Below, piece after piece: positions 7,962-16,744 of a stretch of 64,000 nt of DNA. Made by a program: the position numbers and the translations under genes. This stretch comes from Haloterrigena sp. KLK7. Lineage in GTDB: Archaea > Halobacteriota > Halobacteria > Halobacteriales > Natrialbaceae. The stretch's first letter is position 1; every line of letters begins with the position of its first letter. The stretch covers positions 1,922,001-1,986,000 of the forward strand of contig NZ_CP149787.1 in the NCBI RefSeq assembly GCF_037914945.1. Direction: 5' to 3'. The notes beneath the pieces were generated by a model, which saw only the letters and a list, made by a program, of their open reading frames with translations, had not been told where the DNA came from and ran no database searches.

Positions 7962-9773
7962 ATGAGTTCCGTTCCCGAACGCTCCGAGGTCGACGAGGAA
8001 TATACGTGGGACCTCGAGAGCATCTACGCGACCGACGACGACTGGGAGGCCGCCTACGAGGCGGTCGCCGAGCGCGTCGACGAACTCGCGGCCTACGAGG
8101 GGCAGGTCACCGACGACGCCGAGACGCTCCTCGACGTCCTCCAGTTGCGCGACGAGATCATGCGCGAGGTATCGACCGTCGCCGCCTACGCCCGCATGCG
8201 CCGCGACGAGGACACGACCAACCAGCAGTACCAGGCGCTGACGGCCCGGGCACAGTCGCTGGCCGCCGACGCCCAGTCCGCGGCGTCGTTCATCGATCCC
8301 GAACTGCAGGAACTGACCCGCGAGGAGTTCGAGGCGATGGTCGACGAGGAGTCCGACCTCGAGACCTACGACCACTACGTCGACGACGTCCTCCGGATGA
8401 AACCCCACACCCGCTCGGCGGAGGTCGAGGAACTGCTCGCCGACCTGAGCGAGGTCACGGGGGCGACGGGCGAGGTCTACAACATGCTCGCGAACGCGGA
8501 CATGGAGTTCCCCACCGTCGAGGATCCCGACGGCGAGGCCGTCGAGATCACCCAGAGCAACTTCGTCAACCTGCTCAAGCGGCCCGACCGCGAGTTCCGG
8601 CAGACGGTCCACGAGGAGTACTACGACGAGTGGTCGGCCATGCGAAACACCGTCGCCTCGGCCTACAAGAACAGCGTCAAGGCCGACGTGAAGACCGCGC
8701 GGGCCCGAAACTACGACACGGCTCGCGAGGCGGCTCTCGACGGCCCGAACGTGCCGGTCGACGTCTACGACACGCTCGTCGACACCGTCCACGACAACAT
8801 CGATAAACTCCACCGCCACGCCGAACTGAAGGAGCGAGCGCTGGACGTCGACGACCTGCAGATGTGGGACGTCTACATGCCCCTGACGGGCGACGAGGGG
8901 CCCGACCTCGACTACGACCAGGCCACCGAGTACGTCGTCGAGTCGCTGGCCCCGCTGGGCGAGGACTACCAGTCGCGAGTCGCCGAGGGACTCGAGTCCC
9001 GCTGGGTCGATGTCTACGAGAACGAGGGCAAGCAGTCGGGGGCCTACTCCGGCGGCACCTACGACACCCAGCCGTTCATCCTGATGAACTATCAGGACGA
9101 CATCTCCTCGATGTACACGCTGGCCCACGAACTCGGCCACTCGATGCACTCCGAGCTCACCAAGGAGGAACAGCCGTTCGTCTACTCGAGCTACGAGATC
9201 TTCGTGGCGGAGGTCGCGAGTACGGTCAACGAGGCCCTGCTGACGAGCCACCTCCTCGAGACCGTCGACGATCCCGAGTTCAAGAAACACGTCTTGAACG
9301 AGTTCTTGGAGCGCGTGCGCTCGACGCTCTACCGCCAGACGCTGTTCGCGGAGTTCGAACACGAGACACACCGTCTCGAGGAGGACGGCGAGCCGCTGAC
9401 GGCCGACCGACTCGACGAACTCTACCGCGGCCTGAAGGAAGACTACTACGAGCCCGCGGTCGTCGACGACCGCATCGCCCGCGAGTGGATGCGCATCCCC
9501 CACTTCTACCGGGCCTTCTACGTCTACCAGTACGCGACCGGCATCTCCGCGGCGCTGGCCATCGTCGACAACGTGCTCCCCGACGGCGCCGGCGGCGAAC
9601 CGAATCGGGAGGCCGCCGAGGACTACCTCGAGTTCCTCCGGCGGGGCTCCCGCGAGTACCCGCTCGAACTGCTGCGGATCGCCGACGTCGACATGAGTAC
9701 GTCTGATCCGATCGACCGGGCACTGGAGACGTACGGCCGGCGACTCGAGGAGATGGAAGCGCTGATGGAGTAA
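7962..9773 (+). CDS. pepF: Oligoendopeptidase F (M3B metallopeptidase)
   Basis: Cytoplasmic zinc peptidase that cleaves short peptides. 603 residues, the usual PepF length, with an all-helical N-terminal half and the active site HELGHSMHSE (His389, Glu390, His393). The third ligand is Glu417 in IFVAEVASTVNE. The C-terminal HFYRAFYVYQYATG motif, which contacts substrate in M3B enzymes, is present. The ATG at 7962 fits the family N terminus (YTWDLESIY soon after) and is preceded by a ctttacc element about 28 bases upstream. PAN, the proteasome ATPase, follows; PepF may degrade the peptides the proteasome releases, which is an inference from family roles. Confidence 0.94.
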   Translation: MSSVPERSEVDEEYTWDLESIYATDDDWEAAYEAVAERVDELAAYEGQVTDDAETLLDVLQLRDEIMREVSTVAAYARMRRDEDTTNQQYQALTARAQSLAADAQSAASFIDPELQELTREEFEAMVDEESDLETYDHYVDDVLRMKPHTRSAEVEELLADLSEVTGATGEVYNMLANADMEFPTVEDPDGEAVEITQSNFVNLLKRPDREFRQTVHEEYYDEWSAMRNTVASAYKNSVKADVKTARARNYDTAREAALDGPNVPVDVYDTLVDTVHDNIDKLHRHAELKERALDVDDLQMWDVYMPLTGDEGPDLDYDQATEYVVESLAPLGEDYQSRVAEGLESRWVDVYENEGKQSGAYSGGTYDTQPFILMNYQDDISSMYTLAHELGHSMHSELTKEEQPFVYSSYEIFVAEVASTVNEALLTSHLLETVDDPEFKKHVLNEFLERVRSTLYRQTLFAEFEHETHRLEEDGEPLTADRLDELYRGLKEDYYEPAVVDDRIAREWMRIPHFYRAFYVYQYATGISAALAIVDNVLPDGAGGEPNREAAEDYLEFLRRGSREYPLELLRIADVDMSTSDPIDRALETYGRRLEEMEALME

Positions 9774-9923
9774 CTCGAGTTGGCCGGCGACTCGAGCAGT
9801 CGATCCGCGCTCTCCTCCGCCCTCGGTTCCGTCTCGCTTTTTCCGGCGCGTCTCTCGTACCGCCGCGCTATCGGCCGTTTCGAGCGGTGCGCGACGGCCT
9901 GACGGTCCGGATACTTCCGACGG

Positions 9924-9967
9924 ATGCCGCTTCGCCCGATTCCTCGCTCTCGAGCGAAGCGGCATCG
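9924..9967. repeat. Perfect 13-bp inverted repeat upstream of pan
   Basis: The arms gatgccgcttcgc and gcgaagcggcatc are perfectly complementary across an 18-base loop. It lies about 175 bases before the pan start, beyond the expected core promoter. It may be a terminator stem for pepF, a regulator site or a member of the local hairpin class. Confidence 0.75.
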
Positions 9968-10104
9968 AACCGTCCGGTTTCGAGTCGACTCGAGACGCCC
10001 GCTCGAGTCGCCGTCGTCGCTCGTGTGTCCAGTTCTGAGACACCGCATATCGCAGGGTTGAGCCAGCGTTCGCGGGATTCGAAAAGCATCCGGGACCCAA
10101 AGGC

Positions 10105-10113
10105 ACATTTATC
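10105..10113 (+). promoter_or_regulatory. TATA element of pan
   Basis: The sequence acatttatc is centred about 31 bases before the pan ATG, the spacing expected for a haloarchaeal promoter giving a leaderless or nearly leaderless transcript. Confidence 0.6.
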
Positions 10114-10140
10114 GTCGGGGACTTACCAGCGTACGTCAGG

Positions 10141-11373
10141 ATGTCTCGAAGCCCGTCTATCCCCGACCGACCTCACCGCGATATCGATCCGGATCTCCCC
10201 GACGACGAGCGGCTCGAGGCGCTCCGCGATCACTATCAGGATCTCGTGGACGTCAACGAACAGCTTTCCGAACAGCTGGACGACGCCGACGAGCGCCGGG
10301 AACAACTCCGCGAGCGCGTCGACCGCATCGAGCGCGAAAACGAGACGCTCAAGAGCTCCTCGCTGTACATCGCCACCGTCGAGGACGTCCTCGAGAACGA
10401 GGAGGTTATCGTCAAACAGCACGGGAACAACCAGGAGGTGCTGACCGACGTCTCGCCGCGGATCGTCGAGCAGATCGAGCCCGGCGACCGCGTCGCCGTC
10501 AACGACTCCTTCGCGATTCAGACGGTGCTCAACGCCGAGACCGACGCGCGGGCCCAGTCGATGGAGATCACCGAGCGGCCCGAGGTCACCTACGCCGATA
10601 TCGGCGGGATCGACGAGCAGGTTCGGGAGGTCCGCGAGGCCGTCGAACAGCCGCTGGCCGAACCCGAACTGTTCGACGAGGTCGGTATCGAACCGCCCAG
10701 CGGCGTCCTGCTCTACGGCCCGCCGGGGACGGGCAAGACGATGCTCGCCAAAGCGGTCGCCAACGAGACCGACGCCACCTTCATCAAGATGGCCGGCTCC
10801 GAGCTCGTCCGCAAGTTCATCGGGGAAGGCTCGCGGCTCGTCCGCGACCTCTTCGAGATGGCCCGCGAGCGCGAACCCGCCATCATCTTCATCGACGAGA
10901 TCGACGCCATCGCGACCCGCCGCTCCGAGTCCAAGACCTCCGGCGACGCCGAGGTCCAGCGGACGATGATGCAACTGCTCTCGGAGATGGACGGCTTCGA
11001 GGCCCGCGGCGAGATCCGCATCATCGCCGCCACCAACCGCTTCGACATGCTCGACCGCGCCATCCTCCGGCCCGGCCGGTTCGACCGCCTCATCGAGGTG
11101 CCCGAACCCGACCGCGACGGCCGCGAGCAGATCCTCGAGATCCACACCCGCGGCATGAACGTCGCCGACGACGTCGACTTCGCCGCCCTCGCGGACGACA
11201 CCGAGGGCTACTCCGGCGCCGAAATCGAGAGCCTCTCCACCGAGGCCGGCATGTTCGCTATCCGTAACGACCGCAATCAGGTCACCCACCAGGACTTCGT
11301 GGAGGCCCTCGAGAAGATCGAAGAGGACGACTCGAGCGACGTCATTTCGTCGCCCGGGTACTTCTACCAGTAA
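10141..11373 (+). CDS. pan: Proteasome-activating nucleotidase PAN
   Basis: Hexameric AAA+ ATPase that unfolds proteins and feeds them to the archaeal 20S proteasome. 410 residues in family order: N-terminal coiled coil (about 25-70), OB-fold ring (about 75-140), AAA+ domain with Walker A GPPGTGKT at 193-200, Walker B with Asp252-Glu253, second region of homology with RPGRFDR, and a helical C-domain. The protein ends Phe408-Tyr409-Gln410, fitting the HbYX motif that docks into the proteasome alpha ring. No proteasome subunit gene is in the window. A run of three hairpins begins 16 bases after the stop codon. Confidence 0.96.
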   Translation: MSRSPSIPDRPHRDIDPDLPDDERLEALRDHYQDLVDVNEQLSEQLDDADERREQLRERVDRIERENETLKSSSLYIATVEDVLENEEVIVKQHGNNQEVLTDVSPRIVEQIEPGDRVAVNDSFAIQTVLNAETDARAQSMEITERPEVTYADIGGIDEQVREVREAVEQPLAEPELFDEVGIEPPSGVLLYGPPGTGKTMLAKAVANETDATFIKMAGSELVRKFIGEGSRLVRDLFEMAREREPAIIFIDEIDAIATRRSESKTSGDAEVQRTMMQLLSEMDGFEARGEIRIIAATNRFDMLDRAILRPGRFDRLIEVPEPDRDGREQILEIHTRGMNVADDVDFAALADDTEGYSGAEIESLSTEAGMFAIRNDRNQVTHQDFVEALEKIEEDDSSDVISSPGYFYQ

Positions 11374-11389
11374 CGAACTTTTGCTCTGC

Positions 11390-11473
11390 GGGTGCGCCTG
11401 CGGCGCACCCTCGGGAAAATCTTCAAAAGAGCGCGAAGCGCTCTTTTGGACCTCGCGGGATCTTTGATCCCGC
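11390..11473. repeat. Three tandem perfect hairpins with three-base loops, 3' of pan
   Basis: Stem 1, 11390-11410, has 9 bp (gggtgcgcc / ggcgcaccc) and loop TGC. Stem 2, 11424-11448, has 11 bp (caaaagagcgc / gcgctcttttg) and loop GAA. Stem 3, 11455-11473, has 8 bp (gcgggatc / gatcccgc) and loop TTT. All are perfect. They begin 16 bases after the pan stop codon and could act as a 3' end structure of the pan message or as mobile mini-palindromes. The rest of 11374-11726 holds no gene that I can support. Confidence 0.85.
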
Positions 11474-11726
11474 TTAGCTTCGATGAAAAGCACTCCTTCC
11501 TCCGTTCGCTCCTTACAGTCGCTCACATCGGTCGTCGGCCCGCTCGCTCGGCCTTCGGTCTCGCTCGCGGTGGATAACGGTGTGATCGCCTGCCCTCCCC
11601 CGACTCGCGGCGCCCTCAGTTCTTCGGGCGCCGCTCGTGGCCACTGACTCCGTTCTCGTCACTTCGAGTTCTCTCGAGTCACTCCCGGATCGCAACGCCT
11701 TACGCCGTCCGGCCCCGAGGTCGGGT

Positions 11727-12203
11727 ATGAGCACGATTCGAGTCGTCTGGGGGTCCGCGTCGGCGCCGACAGCGATGGCCTCCTACGACGCCGCGCTCGC
11801 CGACGCCGGCGTCGAGAACTACAATCTGGTCGCCGTCTCCTCGGTGATCCCGGCCGACGTCGACGTCGAGGCCGTCGGAACGGCGCCCGACCTCGGCCCC
11901 GTCGGCGACCGACTGACCGTCGTCGAGGCTCGAGCCACTACCGCGGGGCCGGGACGGGTCAGCGCGGCGCTGGCGTGGGCCCGATCGGCCGAGGGTCCGG
12001 GGCTGTTCTACGAGACGGCCGGCGAGACGGATCGGGACGACGTCGAACGCCGCGTCCGCGAGGGACTGGCTGCCGGGCAGGAACTCCGGGACTGGCAGTT
12101 CGCCGACCCGCAGGTGGCCGTCGAGAGCCAGCAGGCCGAGTCGGGGGCGCACACGACCGCCGTCGTTCTCGCGGTCTACGGCGAGAGCGAGCCGATCTGT
12201 TGA
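11727..12203 (+). CDS. pdaD: Pyruvoyl-dependent arginine decarboxylase
   Basis: Decarboxylates arginine to agmatine, which archaea use for polyamines and for agmatidine in tRNA(Ile). 158 residues, typical. The self-cleavage site is VAVSSVIPADV: in the characterised Methanocaldococcus enzyme the equivalent Ser-Ser bond is cut and the second Ser becomes the pyruvoyl group, so cleavage is predicted between Ser38 and Ser39. The ETAGETDRDDVERRVREGL helix and the C-terminal beta strand with AVVLAVYGES fit the family. The ATG at 11727 gives the family start (IRVVWGSASAPTAMASYDAAL). A 132-residue haloarchaeal protein gene follows 71 bases downstream. Confidence 0.9.
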   Translation: MSTIRVVWGSASAPTAMASYDAALADAGVENYNLVAVSSVIPADVDVEAVGTAPDLGPVGDRLTVVEARATTAGPGRVSAALAWARSAEGPGLFYETAGETDRDDVERRVREGLAAGQELRDWQFADPQVAVESQQAESGAHTTAVVLAVYGESEPIC

Positions 12204-12274
12204 CGCATTGTCGGGATTTCCCGAAAGCGAATCCTTTTGATGCGTCGGTGCGTTGCTACCAGTACACACTTCTC

Positions 12275-12673
12275 ATGAACGGAAATACGCCGTACGCCGG
12301 GCTGCCGGGAGAAACGGGTGCTGGTCAGCGTGCCGCGGCGGACGTTCCGGACCTCTCGCGGACGCAGAAACGCTCCCTCCACCGCGACGTCTCCCGAATT
12401 GCCGCTCGAACCCGCGACTTCCTCCCCGACGAATACGTCGTCGACTCCGAGGTCTCCCAGAGTATGACCGGCCCGCAGGTCACCGTCGCCGTGCGTCCGC
12501 CGATCGGGCACGCCGTCAGCGCCGGCTTCACGCCCGACCTCGAGGAGGTCGCGGCCGGCGACGCGGTGATCTCCGCCGACGAACGCGACGAAGTGGCCCG
12601 GGGACTGGCCGCCAGCGCCGCCCTACAGGTCAAGCAGGCGATCAGCGACAACGTGACGCCGACCGCGAAGTAG
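12275..12673 (+). CDS. Conserved haloarchaeal protein of unknown function (DUF5811-like)
   Basis: A 132-residue soluble protein. It has a Gly-rich N terminus (MNGNTPYAGLPGE), a helical middle starting LSRTQKRSLHRDVSRIAARTRDFL, a beta-rich segment containing TGPQVTVAVRPPIGHAVSAGF, and a C-terminal helix. From memory this resembles the haloarchaeal DUF5811 family; I cannot check this. There are no Cys residues or catalytic motifs. It follows pdaD closely on the same strand and may be co-transcribed, but no functional link is known. Confidence 0.7.
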   Translation: MNGNTPYAGLPGETGAGQRAAADVPDLSRTQKRSLHRDVSRIAARTRDFLPDEYVVDSEVSQSMTGPQVTVAVRPPIGHAVSAGFTPDLEEVAAGDAVISADERDEVARGLAASAALQVKQAISDNVTPTAK

Positions 12674-13158
12674 CCGTCTAGCGTCGTCGCCGCTTCTCGA
12701 GGAACCGGACGCGAGTAGTCGCCACTCCCGCGATCGGGATCACCAGTGGTTCGACCGTGAGTTCCCTTCGAGGTACTCTCCCGAGGGACGAAGAGATCGG
12801 TAGCGCCGAGCGCACCGAGGACGGAACGACTGCTTCAGCGTGGCAACTGGGAATCGCCTCCTCCTCCCCAACCGATTCGCTCACTTCGTTTCACTCCGTT
12901 CACTCATCCCTCGCGCAGTGTCGTCGCCCGGTCCTCGTTTTCGTTCACGGCTCACGCTGTTCGCCGTTCACTTTCGAGGTGCTCACTTCGTTCGCACCTC
13001 GCTTTCCTCGGACACGGTCGACAGCGCGCGCCACCGCACGCCTGCTTCCCGTCGGAGTGATCTGTAGTCGCAAACCCTCTCGGATCTGGGCTGCTATCGA
13101 ACGGCGAACTCCGAACACTACCGAACGAATCGGAACCGCGGCGTGGAGTTACGGACGA
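12674..13158. other. Repeat-containing intergenic region
   Basis: About 210 of these 485 bases are repeat copy 3. On the minus strand, 12678 up to about 12810 reads as a protein-like tail (see findings) that runs into the repeat. No complete gene is supported. Confidence 0.6.
12842..13050 (+). repeat. Dispersed intergenic repeat, copy 3
   Basis: Begins ggcaactgggaatcgcc, runs through tccccaaccgattcgctcac, contains an internal gaggtgc / gcacctc hairpin around 12976-13000, and ends cagcgcgcgccaccgcacgc. It is the longest copy. Its head matches copy 4 at 30517 over 17 bases without mismatch. Confidence 0.75.
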
Positions 13159-13554
13159 TCAGTACAACAGTTGCTCGAGCTGGTGTCGCCGCCGCTCGAG
13201 GTCGATGTACGGCTCGACGTCGGGATCGTCGAGCAGTCGATCGAGTACGAGCAGGGGATCGGTTCCCGCGCGTTCGACGGCCTCGAGGAGGTCCTCGATC
13301 GCGGCTCGGTTCGTCGCGAGCGACGAACACAGGTCCACGGCGAGCGCGAACGGGACCGCGGCGTCGGGGTCGGTGGGGTACGCGTCGCTGACCCGCGTGA
13401 AGTCCGGTTCCTCGAGGGGGCCGGCGCCTTCGGGATCGACGTTCAAACAGCGGGTACAGAGCGTCCCGGCCGGCGACTCACCCGGCGCGTGCTCGCGGTA
13501 CTCCTCGGGAATCGAAAAGACGACCGTCGGTGAGCTACATGCCGTACAGGCCAT
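13159..13554 (-). CDS. Small zinc-binding haloarchaeal protein (DUF6276-like)
   Basis: 131 residues with two CxxC pairs (Cys3/Cys6 and Cys33/Cys36) that should bind one zinc, followed by an acidic helical part ending in HQLEQLLY. The pattern resembles a haloarchaeal family I remember as DUF6276; the name is uncertain. No enzymatic motif is seen. It lies 30 bases downstream of ATP synthase subunit D on the same strand and could be read from the same transcript. Confidence 0.7.
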   Translation of the reverse strand: MACTACSSPTVVFSIPEEYREHAPGESPAGTLCTRCLNVDPEGAGPLEEPDFTRVSDAYPTDPDAAVPFALAVDLCSSLATNRAAIEDLLEAVERAGTDPLLVLDRLLDDPDVEPYIDLERRRHQLEQLLY

Positions 13555-13584
13555 GGTCGTATCGGATTCGCGGACCGAGTGCGA

Positions 13585-14337
13585 TCAGTCGCCGCCCGGA
13601 ACGCCGCCCGCGGTCGACTGCTCCATGTCGGGTTCGGCCGTGTCTCCGCCCTCGTCCTCGGGAGCCACTTCGTCTTCTGCTTCTTCCTCGGCCTCTCGCT
13701 CTTCCTTCTCGGCCTGCTCTTTCTTCTCCTTGATCTTCTTCAGGCGGAAGGTCTCCTCGCGTTCCTGCTCCTCGAGTTTCTGCTCGATGTACTCCTGGCC
13801 TTCGTAGAGGTCGGGCAGGAGTTTGAACTCGAGGGCGTTGACGCGGCGCTTGGTGGTCTCGATCTCCCGGAGCATCTTCTTCATCGCCGTCTCGACCTCG
13901 GCGGCGAGGATGATGCTCTCCAGCAGGTCCTCGTAGGCCTCGGCGGCCTCGTCGATGCGCGCGGAGGTCCCCATGATCCCGTAGCCGCGCTGATCTAAGC
14001 TCTTCGAGACGCGCGAGGACTCGATCTGGGGCACGACCACGCCCATGATGTTCTTCGATTCGGTGGTGATCTCGGGGTGTTCCTGGAGCGCGGCGGCGGC
14101 CCCGCGGACGGCGACGTCGCCCTCCATGGCTCGGGCCATGTTGATCTTCTTCTGGGCGTCCTCGTAGTCCTGTGCGAGGTCCCCGCGGACGTCCTGGGCC
14201 TTGTCCAGGATGTCCATGAACTCCATGATCAGCCCGTCCCGTTTCTTCTCGAGCGTCCCGTGTCCCCGCTCGGAGAGTTCGATCCGATCCTCGATCTCCA
14301 TCAGGTTCTTGCGGGTGGGCTTGACGTCCTTGGCCAT
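13585..14337 (-). CDS. atpD: A-type ATP synthase subunit D
   Basis: Central stalk subunit that couples the A1 catalytic hexamer to the membrane rotor. The 250-residue protein begins [34 protein letters not shown], the classic N-terminal helix of subunit D, and has the conserved [10 protein letters not shown]-like segment ([15 protein letters not shown]) near residue 165. Two long antiparallel coiled-coil helices are evident. An acidic tail of about 45 residues, with E-rich and Gly-rich parts, extends past the usual end. The gene lies 2.7 kb downstream of subunit B, separated by three unrelated genes, instead of directly after B as in the arrangement usual in relatives. Confidence 0.93.
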   Translation of the reverse strand: MAKDVKPTRKNLMEIEDRIELSERGHGTLEKKRDGLIMEFMDILDKAQDVRGDLAQDYEDAQKKINMARAMEGDVAVRGAAAALQEHPEITTESKNIMGVVVPQIESSRVSKSLDQRGYGIMGTSARIDEAAEAYEDLLESIILAAEVETAMKKMLREIETTKRRVNALEFKLLPDLYEGQEYIEQKLEEQEREETFRLKKIKEKKEQAEKEEREAEEEAEDEVAPEDEGGDTAEPDMEQSTAGGVPGGD

Positions 14338-14483
14338 CTTGTGGAGGGTTTGCGCCCCCAGTCGGATAACTGTTTACAGTTTTGGCGGGTATCGGCCGAC
14401 GAGGCGCCCCTCGGTACGGGTCGGGTCCCGTCTGAGCCGGACGCCGAGACAAACCGAGGAACTCCTGACGGCACTCGAGAACA

Positions 14484-14687
14484 TCACCCGAGGAAGAGAT
14501 CGACCATGTTCCCCGACGTCTGGCCGCGGTAGAGTTCCGAGTAGCCACAGTCCGTACAGCTCACGACCATAAACTGCCGATTCTGTATGTCGAAGAGCTT
14601 CGACAGTCCCGTCCCGCTGGTCGCGATCTCGTCGATCTCCGTCTCGGTGTGGTCGCACTTGGGACAGCCGCGGTCGTCGCCTTTCAT
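14484..14687 (-). CDS. Zinc-ribbon protein (DUF2082-like)
   Basis: A 67-residue protein with two CxxC knuckles (Cys8/Cys11, Cys44/Cys47) flanking the conserved stretch TSGTGLSKLFDIQNRQFMVV. The form GCPKC...CTDCGYSELYRG is typical of the small zinc-ribbon nucleic-acid-binding protein family DUF2082. Its target is unknown. It sits 146 bases upstream of subunit D on the same strand and 62 bases from the divergent small membrane protein gene. Confidence 0.82.
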   Translation of the reverse strand: MKGDDRGCPKCDHTETEIDEIATSGTGLSKLFDIQNRQFMVVSCTDCGYSELYRGQTSGNMVDLFLG

Positions 14688-14749
14688 ACGTCCGCATTCG
14701 TGTTAGAGTCCAAATGTTTTGTGCTCGCGGCCCGTCGGATCGACCAGTG

Positions 14750-15073
14750 ATGTCCGGCGCCGTCGTCATCGTCTTCCTCCTGTTCGCGATCGCCGTCCCG
14801 CTGGCGCTCTGGGTCGCGATCGAGAACGAGACGACGGATCTGACCGTCGTCGACCGTGCGGAAGCCGAGCGGATCGCAAAAGAACGCGCTGGTCGGGGTC
14901 GGTCGCGAGCCGACTCGAGCGACGATCCAACTGCGAGCGCGAACACAGCTACCGACGACCGCGAGGAGGAACCCAACCGTCGGTCACGGACCGACGATCG
15001 ATCCTCGACGGAGCGAGACGAGCAGTGGGGAACCCGCTCGGACGAGTCAGATCGCGACGATCGGTGGCGGTAG
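14750..15073 (+). CDS. Single-span membrane protein with charged tail
   Basis: 107 residues: one N-terminal membrane helix (about residues 3-24, VVIVFLLFAIAVPLALWVAI) followed by a hydrophilic tail rich in Asp, Glu, Arg and Ser that looks disordered. The start at 14750 was chosen because it places the helix at the N terminus. No homologous family is recognised. It is divergent from the zinc-ribbon gene and convergent with the acyl-CoA ligase gene. The low-complexity tail makes the reading frame less certain than that of its neighbours. Confidence 0.55.
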   Translation: MSGAVVIVFLLFAIAVPLALWVAIENETTDLTVVDRAEAERIAKERAGRGRSRADSSDDPTASANTATDDREEEPNRRSRTDDRSSTERDEQWGTRSDESDRDDRWR

Positions 15074-15130
15074 TTAGTTCTGCGCGACTATTCCGGGTTC
15101 CCCCGGACGAATGGGGTGTGACCGAACCCG

Positions 15131-16744
15131 TTATCCCTGCCCGACCATCCGATCCTCGTCCTCCCACTCCTCCTGGCGGAGTTCGTACTTCTGGATCTTG
15201 CCGGTCGCCGTCGTCGGCAGTTCCTCGACGAACTCGACCTCGCGGACCACCTTGTAGCCCGCGAGATTGTCGCGCGTGTAGTCGACGAGTTCGTCGCGGG
15301 TCACGCTCGGATCGTCCGGATCGCCGTTGCCCGGCACGACGAAGGCCTTCGGCGTCTCACCCCACTCCTCGCTGGGGGCCGGAATGACGGCCACGTCCGA
15401 GACCTCGGGGTGGTCGAACAGCGTGTCCTCGAGTTCGATGCTCGAGATGTTTTCGCCCCCCGAGATGATGATGTCCTTCTTGCGGTCCTGGATCGAGATC
15501 ATCCCGTGCTCGTCGACGACGGCGAGGTCGCCGGTGTGGTAGTAGCCCTCGACGCGGTCGTTGAACGCCTCCTCGGTCTCCTCGGGCTTGTTCCAGTACT
15601 TCTCCATGACCTGGTTGCCGCGGACGACGATCTCGCCGATCGAGGCGTCGTCGCGCGGGACGTCGTTCCCGTCCTCGTCGACGACGCGGATCTCGGTGCC
15701 CAGATAGCCCAGTCCCTGGCGCTTCTTGATCGCGAACCGGTCCGAATCGTCGTCGTCGAACGTGCGCCGCGCGTCGGAAGTGGTGATCAGCGGTCCCGTC
15801 TCGGTCGCGCCGTAGACGTGTTTGAGGTACCAACCGAACTCGTCCTCGACGGTCCGAATCGTCGCTTCCGGCGGGGCCGACCCCGCAGTTGCGATGCGAA
15901 CGTCGTTGGCTCCGGTCGTCTCCGGATCGTGTTCCTCGTAGTAGTCGATCAGCAGGTTCAGCACCGTCGGCGCACCGCACATGTACGAAATGTCCTCCGT
16001 CTGCACCGCCTCGAAGATGTCCCCGGCGTCGACGCCGCGGGTGCAGACGTGTTTCGCGCCGATCCCCGTCACGGCGTAGATGTGGCCCCAGCCGTTGACG
16101 TGGAACATCGGTAGCGTCCAGAGATAGACGTCGTCGTCCCGCAGCTCCTGGTGGGCCGTGACCAGATAGGCGTGGAGCGTCTCCGAGCGGTGCGTTCGGC
16201 AGACTCCCTTCGGATCGCCCGTCGTCCCCGAGGTGTAGTTCATCGTGATGATCTCGTCCTCGTCCATCTCGGGGCGGTCGTACTCGGTGCCCGCGTCCTC
16301 GAGCACGTCGTCGAACTCCTCCCACTCCCCCTCGACGGCGTCGGCGTCGTTCGTGATGAACGTCTCCGTCGGCACCTCGTCGCGGATCGGCTCGATCTTG
16401 TCCGCGAAGTCGTAGTCGGCGTAGATGGCGTCGACCTCCGCGTCCTCGAGCATGTACGAGAAGTCCTCGGGCGTCAGCCGATAGTTCAGCGGCGTGTGCA
16501 CCGCGCCGAGTTGCATGCTCCCGTAGGCCGCCTCGAGGTGGTAGTGCGTGTTCGGGTCCAGCACCGCGACGCGGTCACCCTTCTCGATGCCCCGCTCCTG
16601 CAGCGCCGCCGAGAACCGGTCGGCGCGCTCCCCGAGTTCGTCGTAGGTGTACCGTTCCCCCGTGGTCGCGACGACCGCCTCCTCGTCTCCGTAGTGCGTG
16701 CGCGCCCGATCGAGGAAGTCCGTCACGAGCAGTGGCTTGTGCAT
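15131..16744 (-). CDS. Fatty acyl-CoA ligase (AMP-forming)
   Basis: Activates a carboxylic acid to its CoA thioester by an acyl-adenylate. 537 residues with the full ANL signatures: P-loop NYTSGTTGDPKG (about 170), HVYGATETGP, GYYHTGDLAVVDEHG, the hinge DRKKDIIISGGENIS, and the C-terminal catalytic Lys in PTTATGKIQKYELR. The absence of a signal or membrane helix, and the closeness to medium/long-chain ligases (LNYRLTPEDFSYML), suggest fatty acids; the chain length cannot be set. It is inserted between ATP synthase subunits B and D on the same strand, with its own promoter region at 16745-16993. Confidence 0.88.
   Translation of the reverse strand: MHKPLLVTDFLDRARTHYGDEEAVVATTGERYTYDELGERADRFSAALQERGIEKGDRVAVLDPNTHYHLEAAYGSMQLGAVHTPLNYRLTPEDFSYMLEDAEVDAIYADYDFADKIEPIRDEVPTETFITNDADAVEGEWEEFDDVLEDAGTEYDRPEMDEDEIITMNYTSGTTGDPKGVCRTHRSETLHAYLVTAHQELRDDDVYLWTLPMFHVNGWGHIYAVTGIGAKHVCTRGVDAGDIFEAVQTEDISYMCGAPTVLNLLIDYYEEHDPETTGANDVRIATAGSAPPEATIRTVEDEFGWYLKHVYGATETGPLITTSDARRTFDDDDSDRFAIKKRQGLGYLGTEIRVVDEDGNDVPRDDASIGEIVVRGNQVMEKYWNKPEETEEAFNDRVEGYYHTGDLAVVDEHGMISIQDRKKDIIISGGENISSIELEDTLFDHPEVSDVAVIPAPSEEWGETPKAFVVPGNGDPDDPSVTRDELVDYTRDNLAGYKVVREVEFVEELPTTATGKIQKYELRQEEWEDEDRMVGQG

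Larger units (their letters stand above)
9774..10140. other. Intergenic region between pepF and pan
   Basis: No gene is seen in these 367 bases. A T-rich tract (ctttttcc, 9836-9843) may end the pepF transcript. A perfect 13-bp inverted repeat lies at 9924-9936 / 9955-9967, and a 14-base palindrome tcgagtcgactcga follows at about 9980. The pan promoter is at the right end. Confidence 0.6.
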
